DNA of 44,206 bases, from positions 1 through 44,206 of the forward strand of contig CAJLNC010000013.1 of NCBI GenBank assembly GCA_905207905.1, given 5' to 3'. The translations under genes and the position numbers were made by a program. Positions 14,125-22,171 of the stretch are shown here, one piece after another. This stretch comes from an uncultured Lachnospiraceae bacterium (GTDB lineage Bacteria; Bacillota_A; Clostridia; Lachnospirales; Lachnospiraceae). Under the pieces are notes generated by a model. The model worked only from the letters and a program-made list of their open reading frames with translations. It made no database searches and was not told the DNA's origin. Within the stretch, counting starts at the first letter, position 1. Every line of letters starts with the position of its first letter.

Positions 14125-16314
14125 CTAGCATTCATACCACAAAATCTCATTCGCATCCAGGTGCTGCTGGAAGCTGCTTCCATCTCCCCGATAAACCACC
14201 GTATCCTGAGGCTCATAGGTATTGTTCACCACGCAGAACTTTCCATTCTTTACGTAAGCGTGTACCTCCACATTTACATTCTCTGAGAACCACTGGCGAA
14301 GTTCCTGCTCCTTGTGGCTGCTCCAGAGGATGGCCCGGTGGAGCAATCTGGCATTTTCAAAGCTGTAGGGCAGGCCGCTGATATACACGCTTCTGCCATC
14401 TCCCCACTCATGAACTGCCATCTGCACTTCCTTATCCCGCTGAACCAGCACATCCGCTCCTGCATAAGCATAAATACTCTTCTTGCCCTCACCGAAATCC
14501 ACCTGATCTTTTACATCCTCCAGGATAAAGTGTCCCGGCTTCTCCTCCCAGTTGTACTTGTCATAATTCAGAGTAAAACCAGTCTCCTTTTCCACTCCCA
14601 TCAGATCTGCCAGCTGCAGATAATGGCCCTGATACTGATGGCCGGAAGGTTCTCCGATGCCGATAAATCCTCCGCCTTCATAGACAAAGCGGCGAAGAGC
14701 CGCGCTTACCTGCGGATCTTCCCACCAGATACCGCCGGTGTGAGCAGTATCTCCATCGCCCACATTGATGATCACATCAATATCTTTCAGAATTTCCGGT
14801 TTCTCCTTGATATCCTGGAAACTGATAAACTTCACATCCATTGGCGCGCCGCTCAAGGCTTCGATCACCCCTGCGTAGCTGTAATTCTGTTTCTGATATA
14901 ATGCATGATGCACCATATGGCATCCCCAGGAACGCATCTTGCCCCAGCAGTTTAACACTGCCACTCTGGCGGCGCAATGCGGCGTGGTACCCTTGATATT
15001 GTCATAAAGCTCACGGAACTCATCGCACACGCTCTCCACATAGTCCAGAAATTCCGGGAACTGGCAGGCCAGCTTCAGATATCCTCCGTATCCGATCCGG
15101 TCGATCGGTTTGCGCAAAATCGCTCTTCTGGCTGTTACCCAGTTCTCCTTCGCCTCCCGAACCGGATCTCCTCCTTCGTGGAAGGTATCCGGGAAGAAGT
15201 AGGGAAGGAAACGGCCCTCCGTATAGTTCACTCCAGGGATATCGCTGATCAGCCGCAGGGTGGATCCGTTGCCCACACTGCCTACCACAGCATCCAGCCC
15301 CATGGTCTTAAACTCGTCCATAAATGGTTCTGTGCCAATCCAGTGGTCTCCCAAAAACATCATGGCTTCTTTGTCAAATTCATGAGTAATGTCTACCATC
15401 TCTTTTACGATCTTTGCCACTTCCCTGCGCTGGAAGGCCTGGAAATCCTGGAACTCCTTGCTGGGCACCCGATACTGGTTGTTATAATATCCCTGATCAA
15501 TGATGTACTCCGGACGGAAGGGATAACCTGCTTCCTTTTCAAACTGTTCCAGAATATAGGGACTTACGGATGCAGAATAGCCATACCAGTCCACATATTT
15601 TTCCCGCTTCAGCTCATCAAATACCAAGGTAAACTGATGGAAAAACGTGGTATAGCGAATCACGCTAAGGTAAGGATGGTCCTCAATAAACTTTCTAAGA
15701 CGCTTTAAGCTGTATGCGTGAGTCTTAGGCTGACGCACATCAAAGGTAATCTGATGCTCCACATCTTTCCAGTCATTGATCACCGCATTGTACATATGTA
15801 CCGGATCCCAGATCAGATAAGCCAGGAAACTTACCGTATATTCATGGAAAGGAGCCGCATGGGAAATGACTACGCAGCCGGTGCTTTCCTCATATTCCCA
15901 GTTCTTGGTATCCACAACTAATCCTGTGGTCCGGTCTATCACCTCCCACCAGCGATGGATATCATCTCTGGTGTTCACTGCCATCAGTTCCGGGGAAATC
16001 CCTTTCATCAGCGGTATCTCCAACTGCTCCTGAACCGCAGTATGGAAGCCTGTCATAATATAGCACTGCTGTACCTCATCCGGATTCGCCTTTGCCCACT
16101 CATTGTCTTTTCTTGTCGTGTAATAAGTGCTGTACACCTTGGCATCAACCTGCTTTAATTCCTCTGGATAGTCTGTGCCATCACAGTCACGAATAGCGTC
16201 TGCTCCCCAGCGTTTCATCAGCTCCAGCGTCTCCGGAACCACATCCACATCTGTAGGAATAGTCACACGGCCCGTTCGTTTCATTTTTTCCATAATCTGT
16301 CTCCATTCTGTCAT
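14125..16314 (-). CDS. lnpA: 1,3-beta-galactosyl-N-acetylhexosamine phosphorylase (GH112)
   Basis: The 729-residue protein starts GRVTIPTD...RWGADAIRDCDGT, the hallmark N terminus of GH112 galacto-N-biose/lacto-N-biose I phosphorylases, and continues through a TIM-barrel, a Rossmann-like middle (VIINVGDGDTAHTGG, GGGFIGIGEPSG) and a beta-rich C terminus. The Asp of FLGDHWIGTEPF falls near residue 316-323, in line with the known proton donor Asp313 of the Bifidobacterium longum enzyme. It cleaves Gal-beta-1,3-GlcNAc or Gal-beta-1,3-GalNAc with phosphate to galactose 1-phosphate and the hexosamine, inside the cell. Two starts are possible: ATG at 16314 (GAGGACAAT upstream) or ATG at 16293 (GGAGACAGATT upstream); the shorter one fits family length better. 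Confidence 0.95.
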   Translation of the reverse strand: MTEWRQIMEKMKRTGRVTIPTDVDVVPETLELMKRWGADAIRDCDGTDYPEELKQVDAKVYSTYYTTRKDNEWAKANPDEVQQCYIMTGFHTAVQEQLEIPLMKGISPELMAVNTRDDIHRWWEVIDRTTGLVVDTKNWEYEESTGCVVISHAAPFHEYTVSFLAYLIWDPVHMYNAVINDWKDVEHQITFDVRQPKTHAYSLKRLRKFIEDHPYLSVIRYTTFFHQFTLVFDELKREKYVDWYGYSASVSPYILEQFEKEAGYPFRPEYIIDQGYYNNQYRVPSKEFQDFQAFQRREVAKIVKEMVDITHEFDKEAMMFLGDHWIGTEPFMDEFKTMGLDAVVGSVGNGSTLRLISDIPGVNYTEGRFLPYFFPDTFHEGGDPVREAKENWVTARRAILRKPIDRIGYGGYLKLACQFPEFLDYVESVCDEFRELYDNIKGTTPHCAARVAVLNCWGKMRSWGCHMVHHALYQKQNYSYAGVIEALSGAPMDVKFISFQDIKEKPEILKDIDVIINVGDGDTAHTGGIWWEDPQVSAALRRFVYEGGGFIGIGEPSGHQYQGHYLQLADLMGVEKETGFTLNYDKYNWEEKPGHFILEDVKDQVDFGEGKKSIYAYAGADVLVQRDKEVQMAVHEWGDGRSVYISGLPYSFENARLLHRAILWSSHKEQELRQWFSENVNVEVHAYVKNGKFCVVNNTYEPQDTVVYRGDGSSFQQHLDANEILWYEC

Positions 16315-16376
16315 ATTGTCCTCAGCCTTTGTCAGCAGTCCCGCCCTTTGCGGAAGCCTGCCGCCAAAAAGCAGGC

Positions 16377-16559
16377 CTATTTGCTGTGTCTGCGGTTATA
16401 GTACCAGAGCAGGCCAAGAAGTCCTGCCAGACCCAGCATCATTTTCCCAAGACCGGGAAATCCAATCGTTTTCTGTCCGGTAACCACCAGCCACATACAC
16501 AGCACAAAGATCACCAGGCAAACTACCATAATCAATCGTTGTTTCGTATATTCTCCCAT
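16377..16559 (-). CDS. Small two-helix membrane protein (DUF6903-like)
   Basis: This 60-residue protein has two hydrophobic helices (residues 8-27 and 36-53), a short loop QKTIGFPGLGK and a basic C terminus WYYNRRHSK. The pattern VVTGQKxIGxxGLxxMxxGLAGLLxLLWxYNR resembles small proteins I recall from Lachnospiraceae sugar ABC operons (DUF6903); I am fairly but not fully sure of that name. It lies 6 bp after the second permease gene and 62 bp before the phosphorylase gene, so it may be a transporter accessory. Confidence 0.75.
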   Translation of the reverse strand: MGEYTKQRLIMVVCLVIFVLCMWLVVTGQKTIGFPGLGKMMLGLAGLLGLLWYYNRRHSK

Positions 16560-16565
16560 TCTATC

Positions 16566-17444
16566 CTATCCTTTCAAGCCTCCCAGCGTCATACCCTGGG
16601 TCAGCTTTTTCTGAACACAAATATACAGTATCAGGGTGGGCAGCATTACCATTACCAGTCCGGCATACATCTGACCATACTGAGCCGCAGCGTTCTGGGC
16701 CTTCATCAGGTTCATCAGTCCTACCGGAAGGGTCTTTCCTCCGTTTGGATCAGACAGCAGCGTCATGGCGATAATGTACTCATTCCAGAAGGAAAGGAAG
16801 TTGAACAGGATCACCGTGATAATGCTGGGTTTTGCCATGGGGAAAATGATCTGGATCATCGTCCTGTGATATCCAGCGCCGTCCATATAGGCTGCCTCCT
16901 CAAAATCCTTGGGCAGGGTTACAAAATAACCGGACAGCAGGTAAATAGTAAAGGGCAGCGCTGTGGCTGCATACACCAAAGCCAGCACCACCAAATTGTT
17001 CAAAAGGAAGGGAGGCAGTCCCATACCCTTAAGAACCTTATTGCCATCCACAAACATCAGGAAAATAGGCACAATAATATAGTTCACATTGATAAACAGG
17101 CCTGCCATATATGCCACATTTAAAATTTTCCGTCCCACAAATTTGAAACGGCTGAGAACATAAGCGGCAGGTAATGCCAGTATCAGCAAAAAAATCAAAG
17201 CCAAAGCTGTGACAATCACGCTGTTCAACATATATTCACCCATCCGGGCTTTGGTCCACGCATCTACAAAGTTCTGAAAATAAAAACCTGCAGGCAAAGT
17301 CCAGGGATTGCCATAAAATTCACTATTCTGCTTGATGGAAGCCATAAATACCCAGGCCACGGGAACAATAATGCTCACCGCCAGTGCGATCAGAACCACA
17401 TAAATAAACAGGCGGTAGAGGCTGAATGGTTTTTTCTTTTTCAT
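16566..17444 (-). CDS. ABC sugar transporter permease, MalG type
   Basis: This permease (292 residues from the ATG at 17444) has six hydrophobic helices and the MalG-family EAA loop EEAAYMDGAGYHRTMIQIIFPMAKPS that docks on the ATPase. The C terminus ends KLTQGMTLGGLKG, typical of these subunits. An in-frame GTG nine bases upstream is an alternative start; AGGAG lies between suitable distances of both. It pairs with the permease at 17469 to form the channel. No ATPase gene is in the operon, as is usual for CUT1 systems that share an MsmK-type ATPase encoded elsewhere. Confidence 0.92.
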   Translation of the reverse strand: MKKKKPFSLYRLFIYVVLIALAVSIIVPVAWVFMASIKQNSEFYGNPWTLPAGFYFQNFVDAWTKARMGEYMLNSVIVTALALIFLLILALPAAYVLSRFKFVGRKILNVAYMAGLFINVNYIIVPIFLMFVDGNKVLKGMGLPPFLLNNLVVLALVYAATALPFTIYLLSGYFVTLPKDFEEAAYMDGAGYHRTMIQIIFPMAKPSIITVILFNFLSFWNEYIIAMTLLSDPNGGKTLPVGLMNLMKAQNAAAQYGQMYAGLVMVMLPTLILYICVQKKLTQGMTLGGLKG

Positions 17445-17468
17445 TTCGTTCACACTCCTCTCCTCCTC

Positions 17469-18359
17469 TTATATATCAATGGGTTCCCGCTTGGTAACCA
17501 GATTTACCAGTCCGCTTAAACCGAAGGAGAATAGAAAGATCACCACGCCAATGGCCATACCGTATCCATAAGAAGAGTTGGTATAAGCCTGCTTGTACAT
17601 GTAGCTTAGGAATACTTCTGTGCTGCCGTCAGGTCCTCCGCTTGTCATAGCCTTCACGAACAGGAAACTTAAGTTGATGCTGCTGATCACAAAGAAGGTA
17701 AGGGTAGTGCGGATATTGGTCCAGATCAAAGGCAGGGTAATCTGGAAAAACTGCTGGAACTTGGTGGCTCCGTCCAGAGCAGAACTCTCATACAGGGAGA
17801 CTGATACGCTGGACATGCTGGCCATATACATCACCATGTAATAACCAATGGCCTGCCATACCATGGCTCCTGCCAGAGAGAAAATCACGATCTTCTGGTC
17901 TCCCAGCCAGTATATCGGATCCGCCCCCTTTCGGAAAATGGACAGAATACTGTTGAGCATACCATTGTTGGCATCATAGATCGCGCTGAAAATGGCGCTG
18001 ATGATCACCACGGACAGGATATTGGGAATATAGAAAATAACCCGGAAAAAATTCTGTCCCTTAATCTTTTCTCTTGTAAGGATGGCTGCAAAAATCAAGG
18101 CCAGACTCATGGTAATCACAGTCACAATGACGATGAGCAGCACCGTATTCTGGAAAGATTGGAGAAATTTTGTATCTCCCATCAGCTTTTCAAAATTTTC
18201 CAATCCCACAAACTTCTTTTTGTTGGAATAACCTCCCCATTTGTACAAAGACATCCGGAATACATTGAAGGTGGGAACGATCATAAATATAACGAACAGA
18301 ACCGTAGCGGGAATAATACAAGCCGCCACAAATCCGGAACGTCTGCGTCCTTTTTTCAT
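17469..18359 (-). CDS. ABC sugar transporter permease, MalF type
   Basis: From the ATG at 18359 (TAGGAGGAAGTCT upstream) the protein has 296 residues and six helices. Its EAA loop is YESSALDGATKFQQFFQITLPLIW. The early GYSNKKKFVGLENFEKLMGD segment is characteristic of MalF/UgpA-like sugar permeases. It follows the binding-protein gene after a 117-bp gap holding a large hairpin, and precedes the MalG-type permease by 24 bp. With the galacto-N-biose phosphorylase downstream, the likely cargo is galacto-N-biose/lacto-N-biose. Confidence 0.92.
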   Translation of the reverse strand: MKKGRRRSGFVAACIIPATVLFVIFMIVPTFNVFRMSLYKWGGYSNKKKFVGLENFEKLMGDTKFLQSFQNTVLLIVIVTVITMSLALIFAAILTREKIKGQNFFRVIFYIPNILSVVIISAIFSAIYDANNGMLNSILSIFRKGADPIYWLGDQKIVIFSLAGAMVWQAIGYYMVMYMASMSSVSVSLYESSALDGATKFQQFFQITLPLIWTNIRTTLTFFVISSINLSFLFVKAMTSGGPDGSTEVFLSYMYKQAYTNSSYGYGMAIGVVIFLFSFGLSGLVNLVTKREPIDI

Positions 18360-18377
18360 AGACTTCCTCCTAAATGC

Positions 18378-18438
18378 AAAGGAGCTGCGCAAAACATACC
18401 GTATCCTATCGGTCACCGTACTTTGCGACAGCTCCTTT
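18378..18438 (-). promoter_or_regulatory. Large intercistronic hairpin after the binding-protein gene
   Basis: AAAGGAGCTGCGCAAA (18378-18393) pairs with TTTGCGACAGCTCCTTT (18422-18438) with one bulged A. No T tract follows on the minus strand. As in the other ABC operon, it lies right after the binding-protein gene and probably protects that part of the mRNA or attenuates downstream genes. Confidence 0.7.
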
Positions 18439-18476
18439 CTCTTTCCTTTATGCGATTAGATCAAAAACCTGTCAGC

Positions 18477-19796
18477 TTACTTTAAAGCTTCTCTTAACTG
18501 ATCGCTGTCAGACTTGATTGCCTCTACCCACTCGTCTCTTGTCTTGTCTCCGCTTACCAGAGAGTCAACCGTGCCAAATACAGTATCAGCAATGTTTACG
18601 CCTTCCACAGCGTCTGTGGTAGCAAATGCGCCCAGAGCTGCCTTTGCGCCGTTATCATAGATGCTGTAGTAAGTCTTATTGTCGCCTTCCAGCTTGTCAG
18701 CAAGACCAACTACCGGCTGAATTGCGTTGCTCTTAGCAAAGATATCTACAGCAGTATCAGAGTACAGGAATGCTACAAACACTTTTGCAAGATCGATATT
18801 CTCAGCGCCTGCAGGAATCCAGCACTGCTCGAAGAAGGAGTAGGAGTAACGGTCTCCGCCCTCTGTAAGAGCCGGAAGAGCCATGAAGCCCCACTCAAAT
18901 CCGTCTGCTCTGGGAGCATCCACCATCTCACCGATTACCCAGTTACCGTTGGGCATAAACAGCGCTTTGTTGTCCAGAACCAGCTGCTGATTCTTTAAGT
19001 AGTTATCATTATTTGCATTAGAGGGAACCGACTTGTCTGTGTAGGAAGCCAGCTTCTCAATCACATCAAATACAGCGGCAGCTTCCTCGGTATCCCATAC
19101 ACCCTCGGCATAATGAGTAGCCTGGTCGAAGAACTCAGCTCCGCCTGCCTCATACAGCATAGCGTAGAAGAATGCATCAAAGTATCCAGTGGTCGGATAG
19201 CTGAACAGAGCAATGCCTTCCTCTGCCGCCTTGTCACCCAGCTCCCACATCTGATCCCAGGTTTCCGGAACATCCCAGCCTTTTTCTTCAAACAATCCTG
19301 CATTGTAGAACAATCCGCAGGGTCCGTAGAACATAGGAGCCAGATAAGTCTTTCCGTCACCGTAAGGATTGGTCAGGGAGCTCTCCGTAAAGCCACCTGC
19401 AATCTTGTCTCTCACAATACCGTCTTCTCCGGGGATGGTCATATCCAGAACGTCTGTGATATCGGTGAGCGCCTCCTCTTTGATCAGAGTCTCTGTCAGA
19501 CCAGCAGGACGTCCAGTAGCCAAATGTACCACATCCGGGAACTCGCCGCCTCTCATGGACGGGTCGATCACATCCTCCAGGTTCTTATCTGTAACCAAAT
19601 CAACCGTAGCCCCGGTCAGTTCCTCAAAAGCGGCACATACTTCTTTCCACATGTCAGCGCCGTAGGCAGTCTCAATAGCGGCAACCTTCAGGGTCTGGCC
19701 TTCATATTCCTTTGCCTCCTCTGCCACAGCGGTAAATCCTGATGCACAGGTAGCAGCCATGGTGAGAGCCAGAACCATACTAAGTCTTCTTTTCAT
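18477..19796 (-). CDS. ABC sugar-binding protein (family 1, CUT1), likely galacto-N-biose/lacto-N-biose binding
   Basis: The 439-residue protein has a signal sequence (MKRRLSMVLALTMAATCASG) and a MalE-like fold: EVCAAFEELTGATVDLVTDKNLEDV, GGEFPDVVHLATGRP, CGLFYNAGLFEEKGWDVPETWDQMW, KALFMPNGNWVIGEM, WIPAGAENIDLAKVF. A Cys occurs in the signal region (AATC), but the residues before it are not a good lipobox, so anchoring is uncertain; secretion after AVA is possible. AAAGGAGGATAACAAG precedes ATG. It heads the operon opposite the AraC regulator. The substrate is inferred from the phosphorylase and kinase downstream. Confidence 0.92.
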   Translation of the reverse strand: MKRRLSMVLALTMAATCASGFTAVAEEAKEYEGQTLKVAAIETAYGADMWKEVCAAFEELTGATVDLVTDKNLEDVIDPSMRGGEFPDVVHLATGRPAGLTETLIKEEALTDITDVLDMTIPGEDGIVRDKIAGGFTESSLTNPYGDGKTYLAPMFYGPCGLFYNAGLFEEKGWDVPETWDQMWELGDKAAEEGIALFSYPTTGYFDAFFYAMLYEAGGAEFFDQATHYAEGVWDTEEAAAVFDVIEKLASYTDKSVPSNANNDNYLKNQQLVLDNKALFMPNGNWVIGEMVDAPRADGFEWGFMALPALTEGGDRYSYSFFEQCWIPAGAENIDLAKVFVAFLYSDTAVDIFAKSNAIQPVVGLADKLEGDNKTYYSIYDNGAKAALGAFATTDAVEGVNIADTVFGTVDSLVSGDKTRDEWVEAIKSDSDQLREALK

Positions 19797-19842
19797 CTTG
19801 TTATCCTCCTTTTAATACGATACTAACAGTTCAAGTAATTTA

Positions 19843-19870
19843 AGTATAGCAATGTTTTAGCCGGATTGAA
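19843..19870 (-). promoter_or_regulatory. Candidate promoter of the galacto-N-biose operon
   Basis: Minus strand: -10 TATACT (19843-19848) with a poor -35 (TTCAAT at 19865-19870, 16-bp spacer). A weak -35 next to an AraC gene suggests activation by that regulator. Confidence 0.5.
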
Positions 19871-20051
19871 ATCATTTTCTTGCTCACTATTTTATATATC
19901 TTGCTCCATTCTCCTGTTTTCTTTTTATATACTTTCAAACACTGGCTCTTTTTTCTTAATCATTTTATACAATGACCTCTTCCTTTTTCGTTTTTTCATT
20001 AGCGTGTTTCTATAATTTTCTATTTTTCCCAGTTCTTTTTTCTTGATTAAG

Positions 20052-20080
20052 TTGCATAGTTTTTTGCTTTGCTCTATACT
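20052..20080 (+). promoter_or_regulatory. Candidate promoter of the AraC regulator gene
   Basis: Plus strand: -35 TTGCAT (20052-20057), 17-bp spacer, -10 TATACT (20075-20080). The -10 context GCTCTATACTTAAG resembles that of the divergent operon (GCTATACTTAAA). The remaining divergent intergenic DNA (19871-20050) is AT-rich, with no gene seen. Confidence 0.55.
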
Positions 20081-20131
20081 TAAGAAAAAACGCAAGATAA
20101 TTAAAATCAACTGTCAGGGAGGTATCTTTCC

Positions 20132-20971
20132 ATGAGTAACCGGCGATATGACATTTCTCCTGATCCCCAGGCCCAGCCCCAAACGCTTCAGGGGCGGCTG
20201 CTTTACGTCACCTCCGCCCGCTATGACACAGACTGGGACAGCATTCTGCACACCCATTATTTCACAGAACTGTTCTATGTCCATAAGGGCCGGGGACTGT
20301 TTCAGATGGAGCAGGAAGCCTTTGAAGTCCAGACCGACGATCTGATCTTAATCAGCCCCCACACTCCCCACACAGAGCGTTCCAACAACTCGGATCCTCT
20401 GGAGTATATTGTATTGGGCGTGGAGGGACTCACCTTTATGCAGCCGGATCACACTCCCCTTCTCTACGGAAGGGTAAACTGTCAGGCAGACCATTCCGTG
20501 ATCCGTTTCTGTCTGGATACCATGCTCCGGGAAATGCGGCAGAATAAAACCTTTCGGGATACCCTGTGCCAAAATCTTCTCAATGTAATTCTCATCTACC
20601 TGATGCGCCATGAAAAGCTTCAGCTCTCCATCGCTCCGGCCATCAATGCCAGCCGTGAGATTTCAGGGGTAAAAAAATATATTGACCAGAATTTCAAAAA
20701 CCCTCTGACCTTGGATACTCTGGCTTCTATTGCTCACCTGAACAAGTATTACCTGGTACACCATTTCACAGAAACCTATGGTATCTCCCCCATCAGCTAC
20801 CTGCTGGAACGACGGCTGGAGGAATGCAAGACACTGCTGTGCACCACGGATTATTCCATCTCTCAGATTGCTGAGATCACCGGTTTTTCCTCCGGCAGCT
20901 ACTTCGCCCAGCGTTTCCGCCGCTCAACAGGGATGACTCCCCAGCAGTACCGAACCCAGTTTACCGGGTGA
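20132..20971 (+). CDS. AraC-family transcriptional regulator
   Basis: The 279-residue protein has an N-terminal cupin sensing domain (HTHYFTELFYVHKGRG, QTDDLILISPHTPH) and a C-terminal pair of helix-turn-helix motifs (TLDTLASIAHLNKYYLVHHFTETYGISPISYLLERRL and ISQIAEITGFSSGSYFAQRFRRSTGMTPQQYR, quoted as separate short blocks around residues 190-270). It is transcribed divergently from the galacto-N-biose transporter operon with a 335-bp shared upstream region, so it most likely activates that operon in response to the sugar. GGGAGG precedes ATG. The last codons lie in a hairpin shared with the convergent gene. Confidence 0.93.
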   Translation: MSNRRYDISPDPQAQPQTLQGRLLYVTSARYDTDWDSILHTHYFTELFYVHKGRGLFQMEQEAFEVQTDDLILISPHTPHTERSNNSDPLEYIVLGVEGLTFMQPDHTPLLYGRVNCQADHSVIRFCLDTMLREMRQNKTFRDTLCQNLLNVILIYLMRHEKLQLSIAPAINASREISGVKKYIDQNFKNPLTLDTLASIAHLNKYYLVHHFTETYGISPISYLLERRLEECKTLLCTTDYSISQIAEITGFSSGSYFAQRFRRSTGMTPQQYRTQFTG

Positions 20972-20989
20972 GAACACTCACCCGGTAAA
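20960..20989. terminator. Perfect 13-bp hairpin between convergent genes
   Basis: TTTACCGGGTGAG (20960-20972) and CTCACCCGGTAAA (20977-20989) flank an AACA loop. The two arms encode the last codons and stops of both convergent genes (each protein ends Phe-Thr-Gly). No T tract follows on either side, so termination would be weak or factor-dependent. Confidence 0.6.
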
Positions 20990-22171
20990 CTCCACATCAA
21001 TTACACAAATTTCACTTTTGGATCCCACTCTCATATAGGGGCCGAATATCCCCACCCCGGAAGTGACAATATTATACATGTTCTCTTTCTTTGCGCATCC
21101 GTAAAAATTTTCCCACATCAGGGAAGTGATTATATTCCCCGGAAAGATCTGTCCTCCATGGGTATGACCGCACAAATCCAGATCCACCCCGGCCTCTGCA
21201 AGCTCCTGAAGCTCCTTGGGCTGATGATCCAGCAAAATCACAGGCTTGGTAAGATCCATCTCTTTTGTAATCTCCTCCGGAGTTTTTCTTATCTCAATTC
21301 CCCTGCCCGGTTTTTCATAATCTGCCCTTCCATACAAGTAAAAAGCCTGGTCAATCAGCACGCCTTCATCATGAAGCAAACGGATCCCTGCCTGTTCCAG
21401 AAATTCATCCATTCTGGGATCACTCTGCTTTTTTCCTTTTTTAGGAAAGGTAAACCCTGCCAAAACCCGCTCTTCAATGTCATGGTTTCCATAGCAGGCG
21501 TAAACCCCGTACCTGCTGTCGATTCCGGAAAGTACCTGGGCCAGTCTCTTGGGATCATCCAACGCCTCATAATCATTGTCAAAAATATCCCCGGCCACCA
21601 CTACAAGATCCGGATTTTGCTCATTGATCTTCTTCACCATCTGAATCATATTCCAGGTTCCAATGCTGTAGCCCAGATGAAAATCAGAGACCAGAACAAT
21701 CTTTAAATCCTTCCGTTTCCCTGCTTCCTTTGCCACCTGGACGCTGTAGCGGGTAGTCCGGATGGTTCCGGCATTCCAGATGCCCCAGGCGCTGATTCCT
21801 ACTGTGGCTGCCAAACATAAAAATCCCACAGCCACATGGCCCTTTCTTGAAAACAGCAGTTTTTTCCCGGGAAAAGATATTCTTTTCAGGATCAGCCGAA
21901 TTAGGTCAGCCCCGGCAATCATCATAAAGCCGTATAAAAGCACACCCAGCCAATAGTTGCTGATCAGCTTCAAAATCCGGCGGAACCCAGAGGGCGGAAG
22001 GAAAAAGACCAACGCCAGACTCAGGACAAAAAAGGCAAATATCCCTGTAACTGTCCAGGAAACACTCCTTTTCCCCAGCCATTTATGGCAATGGCCCAGC
22101 CAATTCAAAATTCTTCTTAAAATATACAGGCACAGGATCAAATAAATCGGTGACAAAAACACAGCGGTCAT
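20978..22171 (-). CDS. Membrane metallophosphoesterase (YkuE-like)
   Basis: The 397-residue protein begins with four hydrophobic segments (residues 5-20, 40-60, 73-92, 112-133) followed by a calcineurin-like phosphoesterase domain with all metal motifs: VSDFHLG, AGDIFDND, YGNHDIEE, ILLDHQP and CGHTHGGQ. The catalytic domain is probably on the outer face. Relatives act on nucleotides or lipid/wall phosphates, with substrate unknown here. Its ATG overlaps the stop of the upstream gene by four bases (ATGA), so the two are translationally coupled. Confidence 0.9.
   Translation of the reverse strand: MTAVFLSPIYLILCLYILRRILNWLGHCHKWLGKRSVSWTVTGIFAFFVLSLALVFFLPPSGFRRILKLISNYWLGVLLYGFMMIAGADLIRLILKRISFPGKKLLFSRKGHVAVGFLCLAATVGISAWGIWNAGTIRTTRYSVQVAKEAGKRKDLKIVLVSDFHLGYSIGTWNMIQMVKKINEQNPDLVVVAGDIFDNDYEALDDPKRLAQVLSGIDSRYGVYACYGNHDIEERVLAGFTFPKKGKKQSDPRMDEFLEQAGIRLLHDEGVLIDQAFYLYGRADYEKPGRGIEIRKTPEEITKEMDLTKPVILLDHQPKELQELAEAGVDLDLCGHTHGGQIFPGNIITSLMWENFYGCAKKENMYNIVTSGVGIFGPYMRVGSKSEICVIDVEFTG

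Noticed and set aside
16354..16374. Six-bp stem GCCTGC/GCAGGC between the small membrane protein and the phosphorylase genes as a terminator.
   Set aside because: The stem is short and has no T run; transcription must continue into the phosphorylase gene.
19925..20110. A 61-codon lysine-rich reading frame on the minus strand.
   Set aside because: It lies in the AT-rich divergent promoter region, has low-complexity content and would overlap the AraC promoter; no ribosome binding site supports it.
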